This document shows positions 35,586 through 48,756 of a stretch of 64,000 bases of DNA, in pieces. This DNA is from Phoenix dactylifera (taxonomy: Eukaryota; Streptophyta; Magnoliopsida; Arecales; Arecaceae): assembly GCF_009389715.1 (NCBI RefSeq), contig NC_052407.1, positions 9,334,475-9,398,474 of the forward strand, in the 5' to 3' direction. A program made the position numbers and the translations under genes. A model generated the notes under the pieces. That model ran no database searches, was not told the DNA's origin, and saw only the letters and a program-made list of their open reading frames with translations. Positions within the stretch are counted from its first letter, which is position 1; each line of letters begins with the position of its first letter.

Positions 35586-35870
35586 CTAGAGAGATGAGCA
35601 AAGGAAATATCATCATGAGTTGGTACCAAATCTTTGGAAAACTTATAGTCATCACTCATCATAGTTCAAGTAGATTGGATCAAAAGCACGGCAGTAAAAG
35701 TCTACGAGAATTTGAAACATGAGCAGGGTTCCTAATTCGCGTTTTTCTTGCTTGAAACATGAGAAGGATTACCTAGTTTGGTCCTTGGGAGAAGGAGATA
35801 AGAAGAGGGAAGGAAGACCAGCGTTTATGATCGCAGTGTAAGCTCTGAAAGAAGAGAGAGGATGATTGCA
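35586..35870 (-). promoter_or_regulatory. Probable leader intron and untranslated exon of short F-box copy 2
   Basis: The acceptor CATCTCTCTAG at 35586 follows a pyrimidine run and lies 11 bases before the ATG. A donor AG|GTAATC at 35772 would end a CT-rich leader exon spanning about 35773-35870. The layout mirrors that of short copy 1. Confidence 0.45.
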
Positions 35871-35880
35871 GATTCCTTAA

Positions 35881-35950
35881 GGGAGGAAGGTCTGGGTACA
35901 TTACTAAAATATTGAAAGGGAGGACGGTCTGGGTACATTACTAAAATATA
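35881..35950. repeat. 37-bp tandem duplication
   Basis: TCTGGGTACATTACTAAAAT occurs at 35891 and 35928 with matching flanks on both sides. It lies just upstream of the leader of short F-box copy 2. Confidence 0.8.
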
Positions 35951-38900
35951 GATAAGTTATTTTAATAGAAGAGTTAATTGGGTTAGGTACATTATTAGGA
36001 TGAATTTTGAATCGGCACCTAAAGCATTTTACCCAGCTGTCTCTCTCTTCATCAAATCCACGACCACGAGAGTCAAAAGCCTGCCACCTCAACAATTTGG
36101 CATAGCATTTATTTGTAATTCCTTCACATTTAATATTTTGATAATTAATTACTTGAAGGAAAATTTAAATGCTGGAACTAAGGATCCATGACTCAAGGGC
36201 CTATCACCTTAAAGAATGGCAACACCTTAATATAGTAATTTTTTTCCTTTTTATATTTATGGCATCTATTTGCAATATGTTCATTTCATGAAGAATATAG
36301 CCATTTCTAATATCTTATGTTATTTAACATTTTTATAGAAATTTGTTTGGATTGATGATCCAATTTCCTGGTCAGCTTCGTCTCCCTGCAAGTATAATAT
36401 CTATATATTAAACCATTGTCTAGTTATAACATATCATTTATGATATTAGTAGTATATTTTTCGTTCCCATCGTTTTATAATTAGGTTATTTTTATAGTTC
36501 TCAACATTGAATTTTAATGCACGGCTAAGTTAATTAGTTTGGGATAATATCCAATTGTGATTATTGAAAGGCCTCAGATACGCAAAGATCATTCTGAGAG
36601 CTGATCATATTCTCCTGGAAGGAGACTCCTCCACTATGATTGGTTGGATTTGAGGTAAACTCAATGTATAAATAGTCATCCTTTACTGATTATGGAGGTA
36701 CCGTATGAGTTGGTCACATTCTAGCGTTGAAACAATACCTATGCATGACTTACTAATAGGAAATGATATACATGGTCAAGTGGGCTCTATTTAGTATGAG
36801 CATGATACCTTGTGTAACTTGATCCCAATGCTATATTTGGTATTCTTGCCCCTTGAATTTCATTAATGTTGAATGATGAACTCGGTAGCTCTGGATGCTT
36901 TTACACAATAATAATTGTTTTACTTACGCAATGTTGTAACATGTTTGATAAAACATTTATATGTGCTACTACTTTACTTGCACTGATTATAATTTTAAAC
37001 TGATAACTATAAAGAACAAAGTGCTATCATATTATACTATAATCAAATATATTTTTTAATAATTAGCATGGTAATTTTATCATTATAAAATAATTCTATA
37101 TTATGATATAAGTAGATATAATTTACTGCATTGTTAGGAGACCTTTTCTTCGTCAACTAGCCCAGAAGAGAAATTACCAATTTCATAAAAATTATCTTAT
37201 GTAAGAAAGAAAATTATGCAGAAGCCCAACTTGTTACATCATTTAGTGTGAGAGTTGAACCTTGAACATTACAAATCCGGAGATTTTCTTCGTGACTCCA
37301 CAAAATACTCTTTACCTAATCAACTATGTCTTGGCATCTTATTAAGCATCAGCATGAAAGGATCAATTTGTCTATTGTTGTGAGGCCTTGGTATTGCAAA
37401 GATGATAGCTCAAGCCCCTAAATTGAGTGCCTCCAAAATACTGGCCATCATGTCTGAGAGCCACACATAAAAAATCCTCAGCCAAGAAAATCCAGGATGA
37501 GCAACAATGATTATCCTCAAGATTCTATCTCTAAAATACTCAGCAATGTGGTGTGAAGATCTATTTGATCACTGGAATTAAACTTTGAAAATCAATACAG
37601 TAATTGAAAGCAAACCAAATTAGAGAACCCTTCGTTTGATAAATACAAACTCTCTCTGAGTTATATTTTGAAAAGTAAATGTTATCGAGTTAATTTAAAT
37701 ATTTAAGTAAAATATGCAAGCAAAAATGTGCAATATCATATTCAAGTCTTTCTAGCAGTGAATAGAACTATTTATAAAATAATAATTGTCATACAAAATA
37801 AAAAAGCAATTTACTAGGCTATAGGAAATGTGCACTGAAAAGAAGTTATATATGTACGTATATACATGCATAAATACTATAAAGATAGAGGGAGCGAGGA
37901 AGTAGGACTACATACTTTAACTTTAAATCTTTGGAAAAAAAATTAAAAATTCAAAACCAATGATCCATTATTCAAATTGAAAATTCAAAACGTTAAAGAT
38001 AATCTGCACTAAAAAATGCCTAAAAATCAAAGTTCATCTATTTTGGTGGTCTCTAACTAAACATCAAATGAGTAGGAAATAAACTATTATAGTAGTATGA
38101 TACCATAATTTACTACGATATGATAATTCAAAACCTAGTAAATTTAATTTTACCTATGTTTAATATGTGTATCTCATAACCAATAAAGTAGATTTTCAAT
38201 GTTTATATCTTATCATATATTTTAATACACTAGTGTATTTGATCTTGTTCATTCTTGCACCCATTTTCACCTAAGTGGTTGGTGTCCCGCCTAAGTAGAG
38301 ATAGGGTAGGTGGAGGATAGAAAGGTGGGAATAACCTCTTCTAGCCTTAAAAATAAATAAATTGCAATAACCTCATGAGATTAGAAATAAATTGCACTTA
38401 GATTTAATAACTTTAAAAACCTATACTTACACTCTTGAGGTTTATTTTTATCTAATATTTTAACCCATAATTTAACAAAATATTAGTCAAACAGTTAACC
38501 TTAAATAAAATTCAAATTTTATATTAGAAATTTTTTTAAAAATAACCAAACTAACCTTAAGTGACATAATAGCTATCCAATAATATAAAAAAAATATGTG
38601 CATCTTTTTTTTTTAACCCAAGGGCAATTTGATCTTTTACATGAGGTAAATAGTGTCACTAATGCCATTAATTTAATTAGGTATAAGTGTAGGTTTTACA
38701 AACTATTGAATATAAGTGTAATAAATATAAATATTGAAAGGATTTTTATAATTCTCAAAAAGTAATGATAGAAGGGGATTTCTTTTCTACTTGAGAGGGA
38801 GGGGAGAGAGAGAAGCCCATGAAACTTGATAATAAATATATTATACTCGGAGAAGAAGGCAAAGATCAATCAGTTAAAATAACTTTAAAATTGGTATATA

Positions 38901-39619
38901 AATTGAGAAAAATAAGAAAAATTAATGTACAAGCTAAGAGAGATTCAGTTTTCTTCTTCAATTCCTAAATTATCCTTCTATTTTATTCAAACATCATTCT
39001 TCTAAAAGAAACCAAATATGCACAGTTACCATTTTTTTATTTATTTTTCTAGCTTAATCAAATGAATTAAAATTATATACATTTTTAAATAAATAAAACT
39101 CAATTTCTTAGACCAGACATTCGAAGTCAAAATGCATTTCCCATTCCCCAATTTTAGATAAACAGCGGTGTCATGCCGACCTTTTCTCTGAAACAGAGGG
39201 GTCAACCAACCACCAAACTTGGACTACTCCATTGGCGTCTCCCATTCGCACAGAGAATAGCATTGCAGTCGATGGTACTCCCTTTACCTTTGGATGTGGC
39301 CAGGTTAACGTTTCCATGAATGTGACATAAAATCTTTTTATATTTGAAATACGTGTAGTTAGTCTTGGTCCGCAAAAGGTGTAAAGAAAAGAAACAGAAC
39401 TTAATCCTTTTTCTTTAACCAGGGAGTCATCCATAACAGCTCATTCTGCATGCCAGAAAAAAATTCTCACTTCAAATCCAGACCGCCACGCAACTGAAAA
39501 TTAAAGTATACGGTGTTTCTTATCCTTCCAATTTGGCATGCTATAAGAGTCCAAGAGAGGAAGGCTTGCTCTTCTTACAAGGAAGCAGACCTGAAGAGAT
39601 TTGGTGTCCAGAGAGCAAC
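35951..39619. other. Intergenic; upstream region of the F-box gene at 39620
   Basis: AT-rich DNA with no recognised gene. A tRNA-like stretch on the minus strand at about 37210-37345 (box-B-like GGTTCAACTCT) might be a decayed SINE but is too weak to call. 38280-38760 has repeated AAATAAATTGCA phrases without definable ends. The frame at 39171-39434 (minus) has no recognised domain. Confidence 0.45.
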
Positions 39620-40566
39620 ATGGAAGAAGGAAGGAGATGGGAGGACTTGGCCGTGGACTGCTTGGTTCATGTCTTCTCAAGGCTAAATTTGGAGGACCTG
39701 ACACTTTGTGTCCCCTTTGTATGCAAGTCATGGCACAAAGCTTCCTTAGATCCCCAGTGCTGGAAAGTCCTCAACTTCCGAGCACTAGACCTCATGCCAT
39801 GGGGCACTTTCAGCAAGACATTTGCACAAGAGTACCACATAAAGAGCTTCTCCTTCTCAAGCTTCATGAAACTTGCAACTGCTCGCAGTTGCAGATCGGC
39901 GATCGAGCTCGCCTTACCTAGTACTGCTTTCATTGCACCACTACCGGACTTGATCTACGCATCTAATGAGTAATGAGTCCTACTTAATTTTCTTATATTG
40001 ATCAGTTATGACCTTTCCTGTTGTTATTTTAGCTAAGAGGATTAAGCTTAACTTTGTTGAGAATGGTCTATAGGTGTCCCAGAGTGAAGTTGCTAGCTTT
40101 GCCCGATATATTGCAGCCATATGAGAAGCATATTCCTGAGATCATAGGGAGATGGAAGGAACTTGAGTTTTTGGATATGGGACTGAAGACATCTTCTTTT
40201 GTGCCCATACTTGAGCAAATTAGCCTCAACTGCAGGAGCTTTGTGGGGCTTCAGATCTATGGATGCTTATATAGAGAGGATGCTCTGGCCATTGTTACAC
40301 ACCTACCAAAGCTCAAATACTTGGCAATGAAAGGATCGTTTTTAGGCAAGCAAGAGCTGCTGGTGATCTTGGATGGGTGTAGAGAACTGGAGGAGCTGGA
40401 TGTGACAAGATGCAGGGGTTTCGATGTCGATGATGAAGTCTTGAGGAAGGCTTCTGGAATCAAAGCATTTGAGTACAAAGGTTCCAAGCTTCATGATGAC
40501 TACGATGAGTATGAGGATGTCCTTTGGGGAATGGTTTTGGAAGTCCATAGAAACCATCGATCATGA
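39620..40566 (+). CDS. F-box/LRR-repeat protein, At3g48880-like (long copy 3)
   Basis: Exons 39620-39969 and 40074-40566 give 280 aa. The intron is 104 bp, GTAATG to TAG, phase 2. The F-box occupies residues about 8-50 (WEDLAVDCLVHVFSRL, CKSWHKASLDPQCW). Exon 2 opens CPRVKLLALPDIL and has LRR-like units (KELEFLDMG, SFVGLQIYG, LPKLKYLAM, CRELEELDVTRCRGF). The acidic tail differs from the other two long copies (DEYEDVLWG instead of an ending in YVHVI), and exon 1 is one codon longer. It is therefore the most diverged of the three long copies. A frame stays open upstream of the ATG, but the paralogues support this start. Predicted SCF substrate receptor; substrate unknown. Confidence 0.9.
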
Positions 40567-42660
40567 GAATTTTATATGTTTGTCAAGAAACTTGTTCCTC
40601 TCCAAATATTGAGGTCGTTGTTGGTTTCCATGCATCTTACTATGCTTTACAAAGATTTGGGTAGTGAGCTCCTTGAGATGCTTTAATCAAGGAAAATTCA
40701 ATGACGCCATTGTGTCCTTCTGGTCTTGCTTTTTTGCTTCTTTTTTTTTTCCTTCTTTTTCCTTTTCTTTTACCGAGTGGCTATCTTGCTTTTGGCACCA
40801 CCAATGACAAGGTGCAGGTACTTGACGTAGATGTAGGCCCATTAGTAGGATATTATTGCTTCACCAACTGTAGCTGAAAACGATGCGGGCACGGAAGTTG
40901 ACAAATAGTTATCAATGCTATAATGTTTGGTGGGTGTAGAAAACCTAGCAACAATAATTTTCTTATTTTTCATATATAGTTTCATAAGCTAAATGCAAAG
41001 ACCAGCATGGTTGGTGACACAGGACTTCTTGCCTACCTATAAGTCCATGTCCATTTATTTTAGAGCATTGTTAGGATGATAACGCAATCTCACCAAACAA
41101 GCCTCACAACCATCCCACATTTGAGTAGAAATGCGAACTGGCAGTCTTCCTGTCAAGGAGTGCTCCTTGTTGCAGTATTTTCCTCACAGGAAACTATGAG
41201 GGTTGAATGCGATCGAAGATTGTCTTTGCCTCCAAATTATCTAATTATGTTTAGGCCTTCATCTTCACCTATGACTTACCTTTCTTTTTTTTTTACCACC
41301 TAGATAAGGCGCCAGGAATTTAACTAATTCGATAAGACTTATTAGTAAAAATCTAGTTTAATAATAAAAAGTGTTTATGAGCGCACCCCCATCATCTCTC
41401 ATCTCTCTCTTATAAGAAGGTCCTTTAAATTTTTATGAATACATAACAAAAATAAAGAGAAAGTGAATAAATAGAATGAGGGAGTGAGAAGGAGGGAGAG
41501 GAGAGAGGGAACACTCCACGCTTCCTTGATACTCCATCTTTTTTCCTTGATAAGTTGCTAGTGGAGGGTTACAGTTTGTGGCATATGACAGGGAGAGGAG
41601 GAGGGTCATGAGGAAGAAGGCTAGGGTTTTGGAGGGGCTCCTCTTCGTATAAACTCCCTAACTCTTTCCTTTTATCCACTTCCTTGAGTCTTAGAATTTA
41701 TATTTATTTTGCAAATATAATGGAATGCATCATAGAAGGTTAGTTGGACTCCAGTTGAGATATGGTTATGGAAATCTCAATTCACAAGCAAATCTGCTTA
41801 TGTTATAGAAAGAAATTCAAGATAATAGTAGGTTGAAAGAGTATATTTTGAATTTTGAGGAACAAAAAATTCAGGAAACCAACTAAAATAACCCATTTCT
41901 CTCATAAGTATTCTTTTTAGGAGACCAAACTAAACCGGATTTCTCTAATTTAATGAATTCCCAAATTTTATGAGGTCAAATGCCCCCACCTCTCAACCTT
42001 CAACTAGCGTCTAGAGGTTAGAGCTGATGAAGACTAAGATGGGAGGCTTAAGGTAGTAGTAAAGCAGAGACATGGTGATGACACTCGATTTTGAAATCCA
42101 GTATGTAGAGTGGCCATGCAATAGGTCATCAGTTGATGCATGAAATCGGAAATGAAGATGGTACTTGATGGGATGGATGGTGATGGTGGCCCAGCTCAAT
42201 ATCAAATATGGTGGAGAGGAGTGAGAGCCTTAAAGAACTAAGCTTAGTAGTGAGATTAGGGTAATAGGGGTCTGAGTTTAGAGAAGAGATCAAGGTGGAT
42301 TTAATATAAGGGGAGAGCTTTGCTTTTCTCCCTCTTCTATTTTTATGTTTATGATTGATTTCTGATTAATTCGTGAACTAGTGAAAAACCCAACCATTGT
42401 GACAGTTTAGTCTAAGTTCGATGAATTCAGAAAATTGCTCCGAAGTCCGAACTAACTTCCATTTTCTCTCTTCTAACTAATTCCTTTCATACCTTACCCT
42501 CTCTCTCATTCCTCGCCCCTTCTCTTTGCAATATCATTGCCTAATCTTCCCTCTCCCACCTCCTTATCTTACATGCCCCACCCTCTATCTCTCTTCACCC
42601 CTCCACTTCATTCCTAATCCATTATACCCTTCCTTCTCTCCCTATCAACCTGTTTATACC
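40567..42660. other. 3' flank of F-box copy 3 and intergenic DNA
   Basis: No further gene was seen. There are pyrimidine-rich tracts (about 40735-40775 and 42460-42650) and purine-rich tracts (41450-41515). The block at 42480-42650 lies directly before the first of two large direct repeats. Confidence 0.45.
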
Positions 42661-43600
42661 ATCTCTCAACAACCTAAAAAGCAGTAATGAGCAAGCACCA
42701 ATGAACCAAGTTAGTTAAAGTCAAACGAGCGAAAGCCGCATAATCCTTGCTAGGCTTGATGAAATTTGGCCTTAATAAATTCCACCAAGTATGGAGGAAT
42801 AGGTCAAAGAAGGAGGATTTGGCTATGATGTTAATAAGCAGACTGAAACACTAGGATGGCCAGGGTCAACCATAATGCAAGATGGATAAATCAGTCTCAA
42901 GGGTGTTCCAAGATGCAATGATCATACTACAAGATGACTAGATATGGCAACACAAGCCATGTTGGGATAGATCGAAAAAATATTAATGATAGACCAAGAC
43001 CGATAAGGTATTAGAATCGGTCTGACAATTAGTGCAGAGTAGCCATCATGATGATCGTGCAGTAGTGAGAGGAAACCGGCGTCTGTTACCAAAACCGCTA
43101 GAAGTGGAGAACGCAAGGAATAATTGTTGAAGTCGACAGTTATTATATATCAGTATAAATATTGAACTTGTATTCTATATTAAGATCCTTCGATAATTAA
43201 TCCAATGCATTACTTTATCTTTATCTTAATCTATTCTTCTAGAAGTAGGTGTAAATTAAAATTTCTACCATAGTCCACCCCTACATCTTTGCCTTAGCTC
43301 AGCGCTACATCCCTACTGTAGCCCTGTGCTACACACTTCTACAATAGCACATCGCCACACCCTTATCTAGTTCCATCTTCTTCAAACAATGGTATGATAG
43401 TGATGAAAGTCATTAAAGGTCCAGGCATATGAACCAGTGCTACTCTCTATCCTCACTTCAATCAACATATTTTCGGCTAGTCTAACACCAGTGGCACACC
43501 CACGCACATATCTATCCCTTACCTAAACAAGCTTGCTGGTGCATCCTCTACCAAACGATTGAGTTTTGTAGGATCTTGAGTTTCCTAGCTCGCTCGAAAT
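42655..43600 (+). mobile_element. LTR-like direct repeat, left copy (retroelement fossil)
   Basis: About 0.9 kb matches 46850-47775 in the same orientation: both begin near TTTATAC.ATCTC.CAACAAC and both contain TGCAATGATCAT, TAGTGCAGAGT.GCCAT, TATTGAACTTGTA and CTAGTTCCATCTTCTTC. The pair, 4.2 kb apart, is best explained as the two LTRs of an old retroelement or two solo LTRs. No capsid or polymerase domain was recognised between them. The copies differ at many bases, so the element is old and broken. Confidence 0.6.
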
Positions 43601-44023
43601 AGAACAGAAAAGATGCCAATAAACATTCTGTTACACTTGGTGGGACTCTATGTATTCGTCGTCACACTATTTGCAGTGGGACAACTATATAGCTACCATC
43701 AAATCTTGCAGAAGGAGATCAAGGAAGCAACTGCAGCAAAAGTGGTTGCCATAATTGGGCCACTCTTGAAGTGGTATGCAGCTTCTTCAGCTCTAATGTT
43801 AGAACAAGTCTATAAACTTGTTTCTATTATTGAAAGCAGGTATTGCATGCCATAACACATTTTAGTATAGATTATGGCAGCATTAACCAATCTTGCCTTC
43901 ATAGTAGTTGAATCGGTTTATCTATCGCTATGGAACGAGAATGCCGAGGTCTTGAAGTTATCCATCCCTCAGATTTTGGCCTATCAAGAGAAAAAGGCTG
44001 AAGACTATTATATAGAGTCTTTG
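43601..44023. other. Region between LTR-like repeats, no domain seen
   Basis: A short frame at 43613-43855 has hydrophobic residues but no recognised domain. I regard this as interior of the retroelement fossil or flank. Confidence 0.35.
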
Positions 44024-45410
44024 TGTCACACCTAACACAACCATGCTATAGTGGAGTACTGTCTGTACTGCCCATAATGATATGAAGCCAACAATCATAA
44101 TCTCCAATAAAATACAAAAGAATAAATCCATGATCCATTAAATAATTAAATAATTACTGGTTCAGAATATCTAAATTCAAATATAAATACCAAAACTTAT
44201 ATTTCTCAAAATTTGGAAAGTCACTAACTAGAAGTTCATAGTCAATTAAATAACTAAAAATCTTCTATAAAATCGCCAAGCTTGCTAACACAAATTCTAA
44301 GCCTGGATCATCCTTCATTTCTAGTAATTCTATTTATCTAAAAAAGAAAAAAAAAAGAGATATGAGTTAGAGCTCAGTAAATAAAATTTATACTACTTCT
44401 AATATATCTCTTTAGCAGCATATTTCATAGCACCATGGTTCCAAGTATATTGTACAAATAAAATCATAAATTATTTTTTGCCATTTAGTCATATCATAGT
44501 TCAAAATATTGCTCACAGATTTTTTTGCTAAAGTTATTTTATACCCATGACAAGGCCTGTGTTCATAATCGATAAAGTATCATGTGTAAGCCAACTTTAT
44601 ATCCACTGGCAGGGCCTATATTTGTACGGATGCTAGCTCTGGATATCGATCTTCCCCAATTAAGGGTCATACATAGCTATTTGACAGCCTTTGAAATATT
44701 CATATCTTTTTCTTAAAATATGCACATAAGTAGATGAAAAAAATACTAAATGCATGATAAAATTCATGCTTCATATACATGCTATTTTCATGAAAAACAA
44801 TCATGGAAGCACTTTTCATAACAAAGCATAATTTTCATAATACATATGCTGATCCTTTATTTCAAAAAAATATGATATCATCATTGGCAAACCATATGCA
44901 TGACAAATATGATAGTTTGAAAATTAACAAGGAGTGTATAAACTACTTACAAGTTCAAAAATTAGTAAGGAGTATAGGATTTACTTACTTCTTCCATCTT
45001 AAATCTTCAAACTTCACTAGAGAATTTGCTAAACCTTGGTTCCAATAGCGTTCTCCAACCTCGACTTTCGATGGGCACAATGCTTGGGAATGGTGAGTTC
45101 GAATGAATACAGTGGAAGAAAGAGATAGAAAGAAGAGAGGAGAAGGAACGGTGATCCCCGGTGGAGGGCCATGGAGGGGAGGGAGTCCTATTTATAGAAG
45201 TGAGCTAGGGTTCTAGGGACCCTAGGAGAGTTGTAGCACCCCAAGGTCTTCTATTTTACTAGGAGTTACCTGCTTCAGATAGAAAAGTAGACTCCTATCG
45301 GGAGTTTACTGCTGCTTATCGCGTGCGATGCATGCATGGGTCCAAGTCAGATTGGTCAAGTGGATTGGCCCTAACCAGGCCATTACACTTGGGGTTACAC
45401 AAGCTGAGGC
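44024..45410 (-). mobile_element. LTR-like sequence in minus orientation (possible solo LTR)
   Basis: Read on the minus strand it begins near TGTAACCCCAAGTG and ends near AGGTGTGACA, the TG..CA form of an LTR. On the same strand it has a TATA-like CTATAAATAGG (near 45190) followed by a CT-rich leader-like run. Part of it matches 17041-19560 in opposite orientation. I found no matching 5-bp duplication, so the ends are provisional. It lies between two direct repeats, so it may be a nested insertion. Family is probably LTR retroelement; superfamily not assigned. Confidence 0.45.
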
Positions 45411-46849
45411 AAGGTAGAAATCTTGCTATGAATGCAGGATTGCATCAGGCCTAATAAGGAATTGGTATGTCAGTACTGAACTAGCACTTAGAGCCATCAA
45501 TCGTAGTGCTTTATACATCATTGTTGGCGACGTCGGTGAACCTACATCAACATAGGTCTTTACTGTTAAAGCTCGTGATTTGCTAGTGGTAATGGATGGA
45601 AACCAATAGCACTATCATCCGTTACTATCAAAAGGGCTAGGGCAACCATGTCAATAGAAGCCATTATACTTTTCTTGAATGGTGCACATATCGGAGCCAT
45701 ATGCCGAGGGTAGCATGACAAAGCAAGAGCCGATATGGCTTAGTGTCTAGCATTATGTGTAGCAGGAGAAACATACAGGGATTATGGGTGAGATAGTTAT
45801 TTACTAGGTATCTATATCTGTAGATGGTCCGTTTGATCTAGAAGCAGAAATATATATATTAATAGTAGTATAATAAAGTTCACATGATGGTGACAATTTT
45901 ACAAAAGAGATACATAAAAAAAAAATGCAAAGTTAAAAGAGCCTTGCTATTTATTACTTTCAACTAAATACAATTATAAACATAAATACAAGGCCGAATG
46001 AGTTAGTACTCTCAAGATACTCACTTCACTCTTGACCTAAACTAATACAGTTCTTCACCATCAATGATTCACCAAGGCCTTAGCTCACTACACATTGTCA
46101 TCAATTGCGGCGAAGGTAGACTAAGTGCAACGAACCTAAAGCTTAGGTGTGAGCCCAATTGACAGAAGTAGTAATGTGGAGGGATCCACCATAACTAGTC
46201 TGAAGAACGTAAGGGGATGGAATTAGTCGAAGGTCAGTAGACGAAATGTTGAGTTGCCAATTTGGAAGCTTTGAACCAAATGGCAAGTTGTTGTTGACAG
46301 TATTCCAATTTAGCAATGCAAGTCATTTATAAGGATATCTTGATTCATGATGGTATTCTAATTTGGCAAACCAATCAGAAATCAGTGAATCAAAATGAAT
46401 GGGTTGCTCGGCTAATACCCAGTGATACTTACCATGATAAGTGAAAGGAGATCAGAATGAGGAATGAGTAGTCAGAAAAAAGATGGATGAGCACTAACGA
46501 GAAGGGCTCGAGGCCTACAAAAAAGAAGCAATCCACATTGATGTTGAAGATAACATCAGATCCTCACAGATATGAAAGATCCTCTGTACAACGTGCAAGC
46601 CATTTTAGTACACAGAATTATTCCATGAAGGAGGGCTAGTGGTAGAAGCAGAAAATTCAAGGAAATAGAAAAAGATGCAAGTATATTTATGAGGACGAAA
46701 GCAATGCTTCGGTCAGAGGGTAGCAATCAACCAACCAATCAAGACCATAATTATGGAACTTCTATTCTATAGGTACCGAGAATGTGATGATAGACCTCTT
46801 GTCAGCCTCTTAATCATCAACTAATGTGATGTAAGGAGCATTATTTATA
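45411..46849. other. Repeat-like interior, no domain seen
   Basis: Probably interior of the element bounded by the direct repeats at 42655 and 46850. No reverse transcriptase, integrase or capsid phrase could be recognised in any frame. Confidence 0.35.
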
Positions 46850-47775
46850 CATCTCAACAACACAAAAAGCAGCAATGAACAAATGCCATGTGGACCAAAT
46901 TAGATGAGGTCAAATTGGTGAAAGTTATGTGACCCTTGCCAGGCTTGATGGAATTCGGCTGTGATAAATTCCCCCAAGTATGGATGAATAGACCGAAGAA
47001 GAATGATTTGGTATGATGTTGGTAAGCAAGAAAATGATCAAGATAGCCACGATCGACCACAATGCAAGGAGGATGAATTAGTCTCAAAGGTATTCCAAGA
47101 TGCAATGATCATGCTGCAGGATGATTAGAGATGACCAACACAAGCCATGCTAGGATGGACTGAATGAAGATTCATGATACACCAAGCCCAACAAATTATT
47201 AGGATCGGTCTGGTAGATAGTGCAGAGTGGCCATTATGATGATAATGCAATAGTGGGAGGCAACGTGCGTCAGTTATCAAAATTGCTAGAAGTAAGAAAT
47301 ATGGATAACAACCATTAGAGTAAGTTATTATGTATCATATAAATGTTGAACTTGTACTTTATATTGAGACCCTTTTGACAATCAAACCAATCATATTACT
47401 TTATTGTTATATTAATCTTTTATCTTAGGAGAATGCGTAACTTAGATATTCTACTGTAGCCCAGTGTTGTATCGTTATTATAGTTCAACGCTACACCACT
47501 ATTATAACCTAGTGCTACACCCTTCCACCGTAGTTAGTGCTATACTCATATCTAGTTCCATCTTCTTCGAACATAGTGTGATTAAATCGAAAGTCTTTGA
47601 AGGTTAAGGCACCTAGAACTATACTACTCTCTATCCTCGCTTCAATCAACGTCTTTTTATCTAATTCAACGTTAGTGGTATACGCCCAAACAAGATTGTC
47701 AATGTGTCATCCACCAACCAACCAAGTTTTTCAAGATTCTGAGTTCCCTAGATCACTTAGAACAAGGTGGAAAGG
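46850..47775 (+). mobile_element. LTR-like direct repeat, right copy (retroelement fossil)
   Basis: This is the direct counterpart of 42655-43600, with the same order of shared phrases from CAACAACACAAAAAGCAG to the CTATCCTCGCTTCAATCAAC region. Homology may extend a little further left, since the preceding bases (46780-46850) are unlike the flank of the left copy. Confidence 0.6.
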
Positions 47776-48708
47776 ATGGCATCACAACCACAACTCTTTT
47801 TCTTTGGTCCTCTTGTCATCGCCTCTTTATTTTATCCCATGCCCACACATCCCTTCTTCTATCCTTATGAATCTGAATATCCATCTATCCTCTATATGGC
47901 TCATGCATATTATTAAAAATAAATGATTTAGATTTATCTCAATTTATTTATTTTTATTAATTGATTACTTGATTTGTTGTTATTTCATATTTAGATTTTT
48001 TTATTTGTTATTACTAGCAAACAAACATGTGCAATACATATTTTAAAAGAAAGAGTAAAACCAAATATAATTATAAGTAACTTAAATTAACTATAATATA
48101 AATATAAAATTAAAAATAAATTGAATATATGAAATAAAAGTTAGGGAAAAAGTTGGAGAGCATAATTTTGATAGATTAAAGAGAGGCTAAAGTATATTAC
48201 TGTAGACTTTACTAATAATGCTATTTGGTACTATTTTCAAATAACGTTTCTCTATTAGGTTGATAGATTTGAAAGAGAGAATCTATTTGGCATATTTCTC
48301 TCTCATTTTATAATATAGTTTCTTTTACCCTTTTATTTTTAAATTTATTTTTTAATTCTTAATATATTTCATCATTTGTATTTCCATTTTTCTCTTACTA
48401 CTTTCTCAAACGTACATTACAAAACTCTATATTTCTATTTACTTTCTTTATTTTCTATTTTTATTTTTACTTCTAATAATTCAAGGACTTAAACATACAT
48501 TCTTTGTTTTTCAATACACCCTTTTAATCTATCAATCTTGCGTTTATATTTTATTTTATTTTTATTTTTTATGCTTTTTTGATTTTTTTGGTTGCTTTAA
48601 TGCATTCAATTTTTTAATTTTTTGCTTCTATATCTATTTGTTTTAATATACATGTTTTGAAAGCTAATATTACAATTTACTGACCTATGTTTATGCTTTT
48701 AGCTGCAT

Positions 48709-48756
<48 letters not shown>

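Noticed and set aside
37210-37345. tRNA-like or SINE-like stretch on the minus strand
   Set aside because: A box-B-like GGTTCAACTCT and a loose box A exist, but there is no foldable tRNA, tail or duplication that I could confirm.
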